Positions 5,818 to 6,757 of a DNA stretch of 6,757 nt are shown one piece after another. A program made the position numbers and the translations under genes. Origin of the DNA: Betaproteobacteria bacterium (GTDB lineage: Bacteria; Pseudomonadota; Gammaproteobacteria; Burkholderiales; Burkholderiaceae). Positions within the stretch are counted from its first letter, which is position 1. Every line of letters starts with the position of its first letter. The stretch is taken from positions 1 to 6,757 of the forward strand of contig CANIMS010000088.1 in the NCBI GenBank assembly GCA_947468785.1. Reading direction: 5' to 3'. The notes under the pieces are model-generated. The model was not told the DNA's origin, did no database searches, and saw nothing but the letters and a program-made list of their open reading frames with translations.

Positions 5818-5862
5818 AACTTATTTTACGCAATTTTCATTATTTATTTTGAAACGATATTT

Positions 5863-6486
5863 TTAGTTCTCAAAGCTGAGATCAGGAATTGAATTGAGGC
5901 TTAGAAGATCTTTAGCTGTCTCGGGGGTGGCATTTAACCATTCTTGAAATAATTCGGGTTTAAGTGGAACGACTGTGCGTTTTTCGTCCTCAGGTTTATG
6001 AAAGCGTTTCATAACAGGGTGCCCATCCGCATTAATAGTGAGCATTGAGAACGACACAATTAACTCGCCAGTTTCTGGTTCGGTCCAGGTATCCCAAATT
6101 GAGGCAATGGCCATGGGCTCTCCATTCGATTGCTTGATGCCGGTTCGCACGGCTTTTCCAGATTCGTAGTTGGGTTCATAAAAAGCATCTGCTAAAGCTA
6201 ATGCGTAATGGCGTTTAGTCCAGGCGCTTCTGTAAGAAGGTTTTTCACTGACTGTTTCAGCTCTGGCGTTATAGGTCTTTCTACCAAAATCATCATCTTT
6301 TGCCCATGAGGGAATTAGTCCAAAGCGTGCCAGTCCAATGGCCGTGCGTTCAGTATTGTGGCTCTTAAGGACAATCGGTCCAGGATAGGTGGGAAACACA
6401 TCATGAGAGCTTGAGACGGGAAGAGCAAGATCAAAATGGGATTTAACCCAATCTGCATTGACTGTGGTGAGATATTGAACGCACAT
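5863..6486 (-). CDS. yedK: SRAP-domain protein (YedK/HMCES-like), abasic-site DNA-protein crosslinker
   Basis: The 207-residue product belongs to the SOS-response-associated peptidase family, which shields abasic sites in single-stranded DNA by forming a thiazolidine crosslink through Cys2 after removal of Met1. Start choice matters: the open frame continues 40 codons upstream, but only the ATG at 6486 places the catalytic cysteine at position 2 (MCVQYLTT), and the longer form would overlap the preceding gene. Other expected residues are Asn73 in YNARAET (72-78), Glu104 in DAFYEPN (100-106), and a histidine in MKRFHKPEDEKR (159-170), probably His163. The N-terminus is MCVQY, not the common MCGRF/Y. 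The FHKP-EDEKR segment differs from the E. coli H-x-RMP form; I believe it is common in betaproteobacteria. The gene follows the esterase by 25 bases on the same strand, and no strong ribosome site is visible. No LexA box is evident nearby. Confidence 0.9.
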   Translation of the reverse strand: MCVQYLTTVNADWVKSHFDLALPVSSSHDVFPTYPGPIVLKSHNTERTAIGLARFGLIPSWAKDDDFGRKTYNARAETVSEKPSYRSAWTKRHYALALADAFYEPNYESGKAVRTGIKQSNGEPMAIASIWDTWTEPETGELIVSFSMLTINADGHPVMKRFHKPEDEKRTVVPLKPELFQEWLNATPETAKDLLSLNSIPDLSFEN

Positions 6487-6511
6487 CGCAAGAATAAACT
6501 GGGATTGGTAA

Positions 6512-6757
6512 TTAGCTTTTTGGAAGAACTTCTTGCAGGAAGCGTGAAATATCGTTGAGCTCCTCATGATTGACAGAGTGCTCCATGGGATATTCATTCC
6601 AATCAACGTGATAACCTAATTTTTCTAGCAAGGCATGCGAAGCTTGTGCTCTGTCCAGAGAAACTACTGGATCGTAAGTACCATGGGCCATAAAAATAGG
6701 AGTACTTTGATTAGCAGGATGCTTCTCTATATTTAGAGATAGCGCTAAGGGTAAATA
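6512..6757 (-). CDS. Carboxylesterase/phospholipase-type alpha/beta hydrolase, C-terminal part (partial)
   Basis: The last 81 codons are present; the gene begins beyond the right edge. The visible part starts YLPLALSLN, typical of the strand and helix soon after the nucleophile elbow. PIFMAHGTYDPVVS (20-33 of the visible part) follows, with the catalytic aspartate (codon 6671-6673). YPMEHSV (56-62) carries the catalytic histidine (codon 6578-6580). The end, HEELNDISRFLQEVLPKS, is the standard final helix. These match the small serine esterases of the carboxylesterase/phospholipase family (Abhydrolase_2, such as EstB), cytoplasmic enzymes that cleave short-chain esters, lysophospholipids or acylated proteins. 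The nucleophile serine (GFSQG motif) is outside the window. The frame was assembled from the minus strand and runs unbroken to TAA at 6512-6514. It stands 25 bases before the SRAP gene, so the two may be co-transcribed. Confidence 0.88.
   Translation of the reverse strand, partial: YLPLALSLNIEKHPANQSTPIFMAHGTYDPVVSLDRAQASHALLEKLGYHVDWNEYPMEHSVNHEELNDISRFLQEVLPKS

Noticed and set aside
5818..5862. An AT-rich gap before the outer-membrane protein gene, considered as a separate promoter.
   Set aside because: It contains AT-rich hexamers but no pair with acceptable spacing and consensus. The genes are close enough to be co-transcribed.
6487..6606. A 40-residue N-terminal extension of the SRAP protein from the ATG at 6606.
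   Set aside because: It overlaps the 3' end of the esterase in another frame and would move the catalytic cysteine away from position 2, where the chemistry requires it.

Overview
The window looks like ordinary chromosome from a betaproteobacterium of the Burkholderiaceae. A small, moderately low-GC genome such as Polynucleobacter is the best guess. That guess rests on moderate GC by eye, short intergenic gaps, and the character of the RsuA, MsrQ and SRAP proteins; it is an inference, not a database match. All complete genes appear intact. I see no tRNA, rRNA, CRISPR array, insertion sequence or phage gene, and no gene-free stretch longer than about 150 bases.

Layout. At the left edge is the last 34 codons of a probable LysR-type regulator (+). 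It is followed by a translationally coupled pair: rsuA (16S rRNA pseudouridine synthase) and phhB (pterin-4a-carbinolamine dehydratase), overlapping as ATGA. Facing phhB, and overlapping its 3' end by 35 bases, is a 71-residue, extremely acidic protein of unknown function (-). A divergent 145-base intergenic region carries a perfect 12-base palindrome. Next come iorA and iorB (+), a two-subunit periplasmic molybdenum hydroxylase of the xanthine dehydrogenase/isoquinoline 1-oxidoreductase family, closed by a clear intrinsic terminator. After the terminator is msrQ (+), a haem-binding membrane protein. The right third is on the minus strand. Read in the direction of transcription, it holds the 3' end of a carboxylesterase/phospholipase-type alpha/beta hydrolase, an SRAP (YedK/HMCES-like) DNA-protein crosslinking protein, and an outer-membrane beta-barrel protein of the phenol-degradation MetA-like family. 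The stop codon of the last gene overlaps that of msrQ.

How the genes may work together. IorB has a twin-arginine signal and IorA has none, so the IorAB complex is probably folded and loaded with cofactor in the cytoplasm, then exported as a unit. No cytochrome c subunit accompanies it here. The next gene, msrQ, encodes a quinol-linked haem protein that normally serves a different Tat-exported molybdoenzyme, MsrP, which is absent from the window. Whether MsrQ could serve IorAB is the most interesting functional question, although the terminator between them argues against simple co-transcription. The second most interesting item is the 71-residue acidic protein, which has 23 Asp/Glu and no Lys or Arg. 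I found nothing that amounts to a clearly new multi-gene system.
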